NCBI GenBank assembly: GCA_964573255.1
Contig: CAZNJB010000049.1
Span: forward strand, 1 to 22,864
Length of the DNA stretch: 22,864 nt
Direction: 5' to 3'
From: CAYNUJ01 sp964573255
GTDB taxonomy: Bacteria; Bacteroidota; Ignavibacteria; Ignavibacteriales; Melioribacteraceae
The position numbers were made by a program, and so were the translations under genes. Numbering within the stretch: the first letter of the stretch is position 1; each line of letters starts with the position of its first letter. Positions 16,194 through 22,864 of the stretch are shown in pieces. The notes beneath the pieces were generated by a model. It had not been told where the DNA came from, did no database searches, and saw only the letters and a list, made by a program, of their open reading frames with translations.

Positions 16194-17699
16194 ATGTCTA
16201 AACCCAAACTTTCATTTTGGCAGATATGGAATATGAGTTTCGGATTTTTCGGAATTCAATTTGGTTTTGCTCTGCAGAATGCAAATGTCAGCAGAATATT
16301 CGAAACCCTCGGTGCAAGCATAGATGAAATACCAATTCTTTGGATTGCCGCACCGGTTACCGGCTTGATTGTTCAACCCATCATCGGACATATGAGTGAT
16401 AAAACGTGGAATAGATTAGGTCGCAGACGCCCATATTTTCTTACCGGCGCAATACTTGCTTCACTTGCACTTCTTGTGATGCCCAACTCTCCGGTTTTGT
16501 GGGTTGCAGCCGGAATGCTTTGGATTATGGATGCTTCGATAAATATTTCAATGGAACCTTTCCGCGCTTTTGTGGGTGATTTACTACCCGCCGAGCAAAG
16601 AACTATTGGTTTTTCGATGCAAAGCTTTTTTATAGGAACCGGAGCAGTGATCGCATCTGCCCTTCCTTACATTATGACAAATTGGTTAGGTATTAGCAAT
16701 ACCGCGCTGGAAGGTGAAATACCGCTATCGGTAAAACTTTCTTTCTATATCGGCGGCTTGATTTTCTTTTTAGCTGTTCTTTGGACAGTAATAAGCACAA
16801 AAGAATACTCACCTGAAGAATTGAAAGAATTTAGAGAAGCTGAAGATAATACAGCTCGTCCTCAGTACGATGAAACACCTGTTGAGCATAGTAAATTATT
16901 ACGTAATGGATATATATGGTTAGCGGTCGGTTTAATTCTATTTATTCTCTTCAAGTTCTTCATTTATATGGATTACGGTTTAATGGTATTTTTCGGCGGA
17001 CTATCAGTATTTGGCGTTCTCCAAATAATTGTAGGTATGATGACCAAATCGGGAGCACATAAGTCCGGATTGGTTATAGTAATAAACGATCTTTACAAAA
17101 TGCCCAAAACGATGAAACAACTATCGTATGTCCAGTTCTTTTCTTGGTTCGCGTTGTTTGCAATGTGGATTTATACCACTCCGGCTGTAACCAGACATAT
17201 ATACGGAGCCACAGATACAGCTTCAGCTCTATACAATGAAGGTGCCGATTGGGTTGGAGTATTGATGGCTGTTTACAACGGTTTTGCAGCTATTACCGCA
17301 TTCTTATTGGTTTGGTTGTCGCGCAAAATATCTCGCAAAGGAGTTCATGCAATCAGTTTGGTTGCCGGTGGATTGGGATTAGCATCTTTTTATATTATTA
17401 AAGACCCGAATTTATTAATTCTATCTGAATTGGGAATAGGCTTGGCGTGGGCTTCTATTTTGGCAATGCCTTACGCAATTTTAACCGGATCCATACCGCA
17501 GGAGAAGCTTGGTGTTTATATGGGAATATTCAATTTCTTCATTGTAATTCCGCAAATTACCGCTGCTGCTATATTGGGATTTTTTGTAAGGAATTTATTT
17601 GGTAACGAAGCTATTTATGCCCTTTTACTAGGCGGTGTTTCGATGCTGGTGGCTGCCCTTCTGGTTATTAATGTTGAAGATACCGATGAAGCAGATTAA
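16194..17699 (+). CDS. SLC45-like MFS (GPH-type) transporter
   Basis: Inner-membrane carrier of 501 aa with about 12 membrane helices. It resembles the SLC45 / glycoside-pentoside-hexuronide branch of the MFS, whose studied members move sucrose, maltose or similar sugars with protons. The loop between helices 2 and 3 holds the branch signature GHMSDKTWNRLGRRRP (65-80), and WIMDASINISMEPFRAFVGDLLP and GIFNFFIVIPQ are also shared with the second carrier in this window. The central loop between helices 6 and 7 (about 205-235) is acidic and charged. The substrate cannot be read from sequence. No glycosidase or sugar regulator lies next to it. It reads towards the OmpA gene and its stop codon overlaps that gene's stop, inside a strong hairpin. 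Ribosome site: GGAG at 16185-16188. Confidence 0.9.
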   Translation: MSKPKLSFWQIWNMSFGFFGIQFGFALQNANVSRIFETLGASIDEIPILWIAAPVTGLIVQPIIGHMSDKTWNRLGRRRPYFLTGAILASLALLVMPNSPVLWVAAGMLWIMDASINISMEPFRAFVGDLLPAEQRTIGFSMQSFFIGTGAVIASALPYIMTNWLGISNTALEGEIPLSVKLSFYIGGLIFFLAVLWTVISTKEYSPEELKEFREAEDNTARPQYDETPVEHSKLLRNGYIWLAVGLILFILFKFFIYMDYGLMVFFGGLSVFGVLQIIVGMMTKSGAHKSGLVIVINDLYKMPKTMKQLSYVQFFSWFALFAMWIYTTPAVTRHIYGATDTASALYNEGADWVGVLMAVYNGFAAITAFLLVWLSRKISRKGVHAISLVAGGLGLASFYIIKDPNLLILSELGIGLAWASILAMPYAILTGSIPQEKLGVYMGIFNFFIVIPQITAAAILGFFVRNLFGNEAIYALLLGGVSMLVAALLVINVEDTDEAD

Positions 17700-17711
17700 T
17701 GCTTCATCGGT
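17682..17711. terminator. Bidirectional hairpin containing two convergent stop codons
   Basis: ACCGATGAAGCA (17682-17693) and TGCTTCATCGGT (17700-17711) form a perfect 12-bp stem around a 6-base loop, GATTAA. The loop holds the TAA of the MFS gene (17697-17699) and the minus-strand TAA of the OmpA gene (17696-17698). The stem codes the last residues of both proteins (TDEAD and QPMKH). It should work as a terminator for both transcripts; the downstream T runs are short on both sides, so efficiency is uncertain. Confidence 0.7.
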
Positions 17712-19117
17712 TGTATTATAATTTCAATTCTTCTATTTCTCGCACGACCTTCATTAGTTTCATTAGAAGCAATAGGCTTTTGTTCACCATACCCAATAGC
17801 AGAAAGCCTATTTTTTCCGATATTAGAATTAGCCAATAAATATTGATAGATGGCATCCGCTCTGCGCTGGGAAATCAGCAAATTCTTTTTCGCTTTTCCT
17901 GAAGCATCGGTATGCGCAGCAACAATAATTTTAGATTGTGAATATTTTTCGAGAGCCTTTAATACTTTACTTAACAAACCGAAATAGCGTGGTGAAATGA
18001 CAGAACTTCCTGTTGAAAATTGAAGTTTTTTCAATCGAATGATGATTTTATCGTTCAATTTGAAAACCTCTGCTTCACCAGCTTTAAACGAATTCTTAAT
18101 TTCGTTGAATTTTAATTCGCTTGTTTTATATCTTTTTAATTCATTAGCAACTGCGTTGTATTCTCTTTTAGAGTTTTCATATTTTTCCTGCAGTTCCTTA
18201 AATGCCTTTTCTAGCTCCCGGTATTTATCTTCATAAGATTTGTTTGCTTTCAACTTTGAAGATATTTCTGAAACAAGAGAAGTGTAACCGTCTTCAAACT
18301 TTGGTTTAATACCCAATTCCTCTGCAATTGCTTTCAATGGTTCTTCATAATAGAGAATAATTTCCTCTTCGGATTTATCATTTTCCTTCACATCTTTCAA
18401 ATAACTTGTAATATTTAACGCGTGAAGAATTTCTGAATGTGCATCATTTGCCAATTGACCTGCATATTCATTGTCGTATCTTTTCTCCTCTAATTCCTTT
18501 TCGGCGTTATAAATTAATTGTTGCGCTTCCTTCAATGTTATAGGGGCAAAATCTTCCACGTCTTCTTTTTCGGCTTTTCTCAGTAATTCCCAAGTCGGAC
18601 CACAAACAATTTCCTTTATAGCATTCAATTCCGCTTGACGATAGATTTTTTCCGCTTCGAATGCATATTCTACAGCATCTTCGTAGGAATCCTCTTCAAA
18701 TTCATCCATTGCATCCCGGAATGTATCTTCCCCATTTTTCCAAATATCTGCCGCTAAAGTATCGGCACCAAATTTCAAACAGTCTTCTCTGGCCTTCAGC
18801 ACATTATGGAATTTATCGGCAGCCTTCACCGAATATTCAATTGATTTGCGGAAATAATTTTCAGAATTACTAATTAATTCCTTTATATCATTTAATTCGT
18901 CACCTTCCTTTAATCCCTCTTCAGCATCGTTAAAATATTCCAATGCTTCTGAATAGAAATTCGGGGAAAGGAGTTTTGCATTTCTTGCCTCTGCTTCTCT
19001 TTTTAATTGATCAACTTTGGAAAATATTCTATCTCTAACCGATTGGGCAACAGAAATATTTCCAATTACAGAAAGCAGAATCGCCGCGACAATAAAAATT
19101 TTCCTTGCTTGCTCCAT
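17696..19117 (-). CDS. OmpA-family peptidoglycan-binding protein with helical N-terminal domain
   Basis: Exported protein of 473 aa. The signal peptide (MEQARKIFIVAAILLSVIGNISVAQS) is followed by about 230 residues of charged helices rich in repeated short units of the type 'A...Y..A......A' (for example EALEYFNDAEEGL, AVEYAFEAEKIY), then a long coiled coil (about 290-335, KYRELEKAFKELQEKYENSK). The C-terminal OmpA domain (about 355-473) has AAHTDASG, NLLISQRRADAIYQYLL and RARNRRIEI, carrying the Asp and Arg used to hold diaminopimelate. The likely role is an envelope tether between an outer-membrane or periplasmic partner and peptidoglycan. The ATG at 19117 is one base past the upstream stop and has GAGAA before it; a TTG at 19132 is less likely. 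It is last in the carrier-PPC-OmpA operon and meets the first carrier tail to tail. Confidence 0.88.
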   Translation of the reverse strand: MEQARKIFIVAAILLSVIGNISVAQSVRDRIFSKVDQLKREAEARNAKLLSPNFYSEALEYFNDAEEGLKEGDELNDIKELISNSENYFRKSIEYSVKAADKFHNVLKAREDCLKFGADTLAADIWKNGEDTFRDAMDEFEEDSYEDAVEYAFEAEKIYRQAELNAIKEIVCGPTWELLRKAEKEDVEDFAPITLKEAQQLIYNAEKELEEKRYDNEYAGQLANDAHSEILHALNITSYLKDVKENDKSEEEIILYYEEPLKAIAEELGIKPKFEDGYTSLVSEISSKLKANKSYEDKYRELEKAFKELQEKYENSKREYNAVANELKRYKTSELKFNEIKNSFKAGEAEVFKLNDKIIIRLKKLQFSTGSSVISPRYFGLLSKVLKALEKYSQSKIIVAAHTDASGKAKKNLLISQRRADAIYQYLLANSNIGKNRLSAIGYGEQKPIASNETNEGRARNRRIEIIIQPMKH

Positions 19118-19118
19118 T

Positions 19119-19874
19119 TTATTCTCTACCAATTGTTAAAAGATAGCCATTCATTCTACTATTAATTGAATACGAACAAGAGATATATTTTCTATTCTTA
19201 AATGTATTTTCAATTAATCTTAAGGTAAACCCGTCTCTCCCGGATTGTATTGAGTCCTTTAACCAATTATCACCCAAACAGTCTAACAATTTTTTACTCA
19301 AAATATCCGGAGTAAGTTTTTCATTAGTTAATATATTCAATTTTACTTCACCGTTATCGAAATCAACGTTTCTAACAAACGAAGGATATTCAAAATCCTT
19401 TTTATTTCGAATAAAAATAAAATTAGCCTCTGCCTGCTGTAGAAAGAACCGAATAACGGAGCACTCATCATTATTTTTTAATGAATGGAAAACCTCTTTA
19501 CTGGCAAAGCCAACTTCGCATTTATATTTTCCTACTGCGTTTGTATCCCCGATCACATAAAATTCCCAGGAACCGCCTTCGACTATTGTTGTATCGAACT
19601 TAACAATATTCCCCGAAGTCGGAAATCTTAGAATTGATTTCTTTGATGGAGAAATTAGCAATAAGACCGGCCAGAAATCATCAGAACTTAATTCGATAGC
19701 TAATCTGTCTCCTGCACCGATATTTATTTCAAAAGCTTCATATCTTCCCAATTTCAAATCGACGGGATCATTTATATTTAATTCATCATTAATAATGAAT
19801 GAACTTATATTTTTACTCTCCTGAGAAAATACAGTACTGATTGCAAATAATAAAAAGATAATTAATTTTTTCAT
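19119..19874 (-). CDS. Exported protein with PPC-like N-terminal domain
   Basis: Unrecognised exported protein of 251 aa. A signal peptide ends near residue 18 (MKKLIIFLLFAISTVFS). Residues about 40-122 resemble the bacterial pre-peptidase C-terminal (PPC) beta-sandwich: alternating strands with GRYEAFEINIGAGDRLAIEL, then WPVLLLISP, then GGSWEFYVIGD and GKYKCEVGF, the usual PPC order. The second half (about 125-251) is mixed alpha/beta with a lone C137-containing stretch and no family I know. It has no catalytic motif. PPC modules are normally appended to secreted enzymes, so one standing nearly alone is unusual. Its ATG overlaps the carrier stop by four bases, and the OmpA gene follows after one base, implying tightly linked expression with both. 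The PPC call is pattern-based. Confidence 0.7.
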   Translation of the reverse strand: MKKLIIFLLFAISTVFSQESKNISSFIINDELNINDPVDLKLGRYEAFEINIGAGDRLAIELSSDDFWPVLLLISPSKKSILRFPTSGNIVKFDTTIVEGGSWEFYVIGDTNAVGKYKCEVGFASKEVFHSLKNNDECSVIRFFLQQAEANFIFIRNKKDFEYPSFVRNVDFDNGEVKLNILTNEKLTPDILSKKLLDCLGDNWLKDSIQSGRDGFTLRLIENTFKNRKYISCSYSINSRMNGYLLTIGRE

Positions 19875-21151
19875 TTCAACTCATTTTCTATTGATTTAGA
19901 TTCTCTTACTGACATCCAAAATAAAGCCGAAAGTGCTAAAGAAAGACCACTGATAATAAAAATAATATTTTTATCGGCTACAGCTTGTATTGCAAAACTC
20001 AAAACCAGACTAACAATCAACTGTGGAATTACAATCGACAAATTGAAGATTCCCATAAAATAGCCCATCCTTCCTTTTTCAACATTTTCGGACATTATGG
20101 CGAATGGAAGACTCACAATTGCAGCCCAACCAACACCTGCGAAAGCCATCAATATCCAGAGAGATATAGAGGTTTGACCAATAAATACAATTGCAAAATA
20201 AGCTAAAGCCATAACACCTACAGCCATCATCTGAGTTCTCACCCTGCCTATTTTTTCCGTGATAGGTTCCAAAACAAAAGCAGGAAGCAGTGCACCGACT
20301 GCGTTCAATATTAAAAATGATATCGACAGTATCTGTCCAATTTGATCATTGATTTCAGCAGAAAGACTCTCTTGGAAATCGGTTATTCCGAACAATTTTT
20401 GTTTAATGAAATATATCATGAAAACGAACATAGTCTGAACACCCAACCATGAAAAGCCGTTGGCAAAGAATATTCTCCACAAATTCGGCCAGTTTGTTTC
20501 CGATTCCCCTCCCTCGCTTTCTTCGCTTTCACCAGTTATATCCTTTTGTTCTTCAACGAAAAACATTGGAACAAGAGAAAATGCAAGTACAAGGAATACA
20601 CCAAAATAAATCAGTACGAAATTTCCCCAAATAGCACCGATTGCGTAAGCAAGAACTCCAAAAGTTCCGGAAATAGTCTGCATCCAAGTATATCCTTTTG
20701 TTCGGGCGCTGCCTTCTGGAGTAACATCCGCAATAATCGAACGCGTAGGATTAAAACTGATATTAATCGATAAATCTAAAGTAAGAGCAACTGCAGAAGC
20801 AATTACAATTAGACTTCCAATGCCAAGAAAATCCGCAATAGTATCAATATTTGGTAAAGCAAAGAGCATTAAAGCAGCAAGCGTTCCTCCGACTACAATA
20901 AATGGCCTTCTACGACCTCCCCAGATCCATATCTTATCACTTATCAGTCCTACAATTGGCTGACCGAGAATACCGGCAATCGGACCTGCAGCCCAAACTA
21001 TTCCAACTTCGTGAACATCAAAGCCATACTGCGTATTCATTATCCAACTCAAAGCAGCTATTTGGATAGAGAGGGCAAAACCCATAGCTGTTGCAGGAAG
21101 ACTAAGTAGTGCATAAAAGGCGTTGGTAAGTTTTTTCTGCATCTCTAACAT
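19871..21151 (-). CDS. Second SLC45-like MFS transporter
   Basis: Inner-membrane carrier of 426 aa and a paralogue of the carrier at 16194-17699. It shares the GLISDKIWIWGGRRRP loop (68-83), the LDLSINISFNPTRSIIADVTPEG segment and GIFNLSIVIPQ, and has about 12 helices. It is 75 residues shorter, mainly in the central region, and carries a strongly acidic loop between helices 6 and 7 (EEQKDITGESEESEGGESE). The family moves sugars, but the substrate is not evident. It heads an operon with the PPC-like and OmpA genes, overlapping the next by four bases (ATGA). A TAnnTTTG element lies 44 bases upstream, and GGGAAA precedes the ATG. Sequence divergence from the first carrier suggests an old duplication with different substrates. 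Confidence 0.9.
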   Translation of the reverse strand: MLEMQKKLTNAFYALLSLPATAMGFALSIQIAALSWIMNTQYGFDVHEVGIVWAAGPIAGILGQPIVGLISDKIWIWGGRRRPFIVVGGTLAALMLFALPNIDTIADFLGIGSLIVIASAVALTLDLSINISFNPTRSIIADVTPEGSARTKGYTWMQTISGTFGVLAYAIGAIWGNFVLIYFGVFLVLAFSLVPMFFVEEQKDITGESEESEGGESETNWPNLWRIFFANGFSWLGVQTMFVFMIYFIKQKLFGITDFQESLSAEINDQIGQILSISFLILNAVGALLPAFVLEPITEKIGRVRTQMMAVGVMALAYFAIVFIGQTSISLWILMAFAGVGWAAIVSLPFAIMSENVEKGRMGYFMGIFNLSIVIPQLIVSLVLSFAIQAVADKNIIFIISGLSLALSALFWMSVRESKSIENELK

Positions 21152-21195
21152 ACTTTATTTCCCTTAATTTATGCGAACAAATCAAAAATTAGCAA

Positions 21196-21203
21196 CAAAG
21201 ATA
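21196..21203 (-). promoter_or_regulatory. TAnnTTTG -7 element for the second MFS operon
   Basis: TATCTTTG on the minus strand matches TAnnTTTG exactly, 44 bases upstream of the carrier ATG at 21151. No -33 TTG is visible at the expected distance; that stretch is plain A/T. It shares the 242-base divergent gap with the element for the CxxC gene on the other strand. Confidence 0.4.
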
Positions 21204-21344
21204 GAGATAAATTTTTTCTAATAAAAAATTATTTAAGTCGTTTTTTATCCTCGAAAAAAAAATTATAAACCGGAATAATGTGCCTTTTCTTATCAGCAGA
21301 TAAAAAAACAAAACAAATTATTTCATTAAACGATTAAAGGTAGA

Positions 21345-21352
21345 TAAATTTG
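21345..21352 (+). promoter_or_regulatory. TAnnTTTG -7 element for the CxxC barrel gene
   Basis: TAAATTTG matches TAnnTTTG exactly and ends 41 bases before the ATG at 21394. A TTTC (21321-21324) lies 20 bases upstream, one base off the -33 TTTG. A second near match, TGATTTTG, follows a few bases later. Confidence 0.4.
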
Positions 21353-21393
21353 TAGTAACTGATTTTGTAGAAATTATTTCAAAATATGGTGCT

Positions 21394-22635
21394 ATGATGA
21401 AGAAGCTATTGTTACTAATTATGTTATCCCTTTTAATTTCAAAAGTTAAAGCCAACTCGCAATTAAACGAAGATTTGCCTAAAATTTATTTGGATTGTAA
21501 ATGGTGTGACCTCGATTTTATAAGAGAGAAAATTACTTTTGCTAATATTGTTTTTGATCGCTTTGATTCTGATATTCAAATTATTCAAACACGTTTAAGA
21601 ACCGGTAGCGGTGGCAGAGAATTTAGTTTAATTTTTATCGGCCGTAATGAATTCAAAGGAATCGAGGATACTTTAAAATATTTCACAAATAGGACAGATA
21701 CGGAAGAAACGGAAAGAGAAAAATTTATTAAAACTCTTAAGTTGGGCCTGTTTCGTTTTCTCTATAAATCCCCAATCGCCAATAGTTTTGATCTTTCTTA
21801 CATTAAAAATGATGATGATTTCAATGCAAAACAAGTGAATGATGATTGGGATTACTGGGTTTTTCGATCGACTTTAAGAACATACGTGAATGCTGAAAAA
21901 TCGCAAGGCTTCACGAGTCTTTGGGGATCCATCTCGGCTTCAAGAGTTACAGAAGAATGGAAAATTAGGATATTTCTTTCAGGGCTATATGACGAAAGTA
22001 AATTTGAATACAATAATCAAGAGATACTAAACTTAAAACGTTCCCAATTTTTCCGTTCCTCGGTTATTAAATCGTTGTCAGATCACTGGTCACTGGGATT
22101 TTGGTTAAATGCAACTTCCTCAACATTTAAGAATATAGATTACAGCATCAGTTTTGCTCCAGGAATTGAATATAATCTATTTCCCTATTCGCAAACAAAC
22201 GTCAGAAAATTGAGTATCAATTACAGATTGTGGACAGACTACAACGACTATACAGATAAGACAATTTATTTTAAAGAAAAGGAACTCCTTTTGCAGCAAA
22301 AACTTTCCGCTGCTTTCGAAATAATTAAAGATTGGGGAAGTATCGGAGCAGGTATTTCCCTTAATTCATACCTGCACGACTTCACAAAGAATTCGGTAGA
22401 AATTGCTACAGAAATTAGCTTACAGTTAATAAAAGGCTTGTCACTCGATATTTCAGGGGAATATGAAGCCGTTCATGACCAATTAAGTCTTCCATACATA
22501 GATGCAAGTCTTGAGGAAGTACTTCTTCAGAGAAGAGAATTAGAAACTCAATTCAGTTATAATTTTATGATAGGATTTTCATATACTTTCGGTTCAATAT
22601 ATAATAATATTGTAAACACAAGATTCGATCATTAA
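21394..22635 (+). CDS. Exported protein with CxxC N-terminal domain and barrel-like C-terminal half
   Basis: Protein of 413 aa without a named family that I can assign. A signal peptide (MMKKLLLLIMLSLLISKVKANS) precedes a compact region (about 25-125) holding C35 and C38 in LDCKWCDLDFIRE, then IQIIQTRLRTGSGGREFSLIFIG and a motif around NRTDTEETERE. The arrangement 'YLDC..CD.DFIR' followed by a 'TG.GG.E' strand is one I recall from many uncharacterised Bacteroidetes-type proteins (unverified). The remaining 280 residues alternate polar and aromatic/hydrophobic residues in strands (for example SLSDHWSLGFWLNATSSTF, YNFMIGFSYTFGS), as expected of an outer-membrane barrel. The last strand ends close to the C terminus (TRFDH). 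The DUF2905 gene begins one base after the stop. The CxxC could form a disulphide, bind metal or attach a cofactor; nothing settles it. ATG 21394 and 21397 are equivalent. Confidence 0.72.
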   Translation: MMKKLLLLIMLSLLISKVKANSQLNEDLPKIYLDCKWCDLDFIREKITFANIVFDRFDSDIQIIQTRLRTGSGGREFSLIFIGRNEFKGIEDTLKYFTNRTDTEETEREKFIKTLKLGLFRFLYKSPIANSFDLSYIKNDDDFNAKQVNDDWDYWVFRSTLRTYVNAEKSQGFTSLWGSISASRVTEEWKIRIFLSGLYDESKFEYNNQEILNLKRSQFFRSSVIKSLSDHWSLGFWLNATSSTFKNIDYSISFAPGIEYNLFPYSQTNVRKLSINYRLWTDYNDYTDKTIYFKEKELLLQQKLSAAFEIIKDWGSIGAGISLNSYLHDFTKNSVEIATEISLQLIKGLSLDISGEYEAVHDQLSLPYIDASLEEVLLQRRELETQFSYNFMIGFSYTFGSIYNNIVNTRFDH

Positions 22636-22636
22636 G

Positions 22637-22840
22637 ATGAATAAATATTTACTTACAATCGGAATCATATTGATCATCGCAGGGATTTTCTGGAATTATA
22701 TAACAAAAATTCCTTTTGGACATCTGCCGGGTGATATTGTAATTGAAAAGCCTAATTTTAAATTCTATTTTCCGATCGTCACTTCGATAGTGATAAGTTT
22801 GGTAATATCTTTAATATTTTACTTAATTAAAAACTTATAG
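22637..22840 (+). CDS. DUF2905 small membrane protein
   Basis: Protein of 67 aa, with two membrane helices (about 4-24 and 46-65) joined by a short loop. The loop GHLPGDIVIEKPNFKFYFP is the hallmark of the DUF2905 family, whose function is unknown. The length is normal for the family. It follows the CxxC barrel gene after a single base and lies in the same reading direction, so they are co-transcribed. Seven bases after its stop an ATG (22848) begins an open frame that runs off the window, which may be the next operon member. Confidence 0.9.
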   Translation: MNKYLLTIGIILIIAGIFWNYITKIPFGHLPGDIVIEKPNFKFYFPIVTSIVISLVISLIFYLIKNL

Positions 22841-22864
22841 GCAAAAAATGATATGCAAAATAGC

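Noticed and set aside
22848..22864. Start of a further gene at the window edge
   Set aside because: Only five codons are visible, too few to name or confirm.
1..22864. tRNA, rRNA, CRISPR, insertion sequences or attachment sites
   Set aside because: No repeat arrays, transposase motifs, terminal repeats or cloverleaf-like stretches were found in the gaps.

Overview
The window is an AT-rich bacterial chromosome segment packed with genes, with no sign of mobile DNA. It holds 16 confident protein genes, and I see no rRNA, tRNA or CRISPR array. The gene content points to the Bacteroidetes/Chlorobi/Ignavibacteria superphylum, most likely an Ignavibacteria-type organism: a metallopeptidase-propeller-Omp85 fusion, a type 2 IPP isomerase, SLC45-like MFS carriers, a DUF2905 protein, and promoter elements of the Bacteroidetes form TAnnTTTG. 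Several genes also have purine-rich ribosome sites (GGGAG, GGAG, GAGG), which fits Ignavibacteria better than Flavobacteriia. This placement is inferred from memory of gene families, not from a search.

Layout. (1) 206-3797, plus strand: a membrane histidine kinase with a large exported sensor domain, then an NtrC-type sigma54 activator, forming a two-component pair. (2) 13816 down to 3925, minus strand: two tight gene clusters. The first is fni (type 2 IPP isomerase), a polyprenyl synthetase, ptsH (HPr) and ptsI (EI), each overlapping the next by 1-11 bases. After a 139-base gap comes a phosphoglucose/phosphomannose isomerase, a 936-aa metallopeptidase/TolB-like propeller/Omp85 barrel fusion, a BamB-like propeller lipoprotein and a PEGA-domain protein, again all overlapping. 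(3) 15907-14093, minus: a PabB-PabC fusion for p-aminobenzoate synthesis, divergent from (4) 16194-17699, plus: an SLC45-like MFS carrier. (5) 21151-17696, minus: a second SLC45-like carrier, a small exported PPC-like protein and an OmpA-family protein in one coupled operon, meeting the first carrier tail to tail at a perfect hairpin that contains both stop codons. (6) 21394-22840, plus: an exported barrel-like protein with a CxxC motif, followed one base later by a DUF2905 membrane protein.

How it fits together. Much of the window concerns the cell envelope: outer-membrane barrel and propeller lipoprotein, OmpA, the CxxC barrel protein and inner-membrane carriers. The rest is core metabolism: isoprenoid precursors, hexose-phosphate interconversion, PTS phosphotransfer without any sugar-specific EII, and folate precursor synthesis. 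The most distinctive parts are the peptidase/propeller/barrel fusion next to a BamB-like lipoprotein, the isoprenoid-PTS overlapping operon, the four-gene SLC45/PPC/OmpA locus, and the shared stop-codon hairpin.
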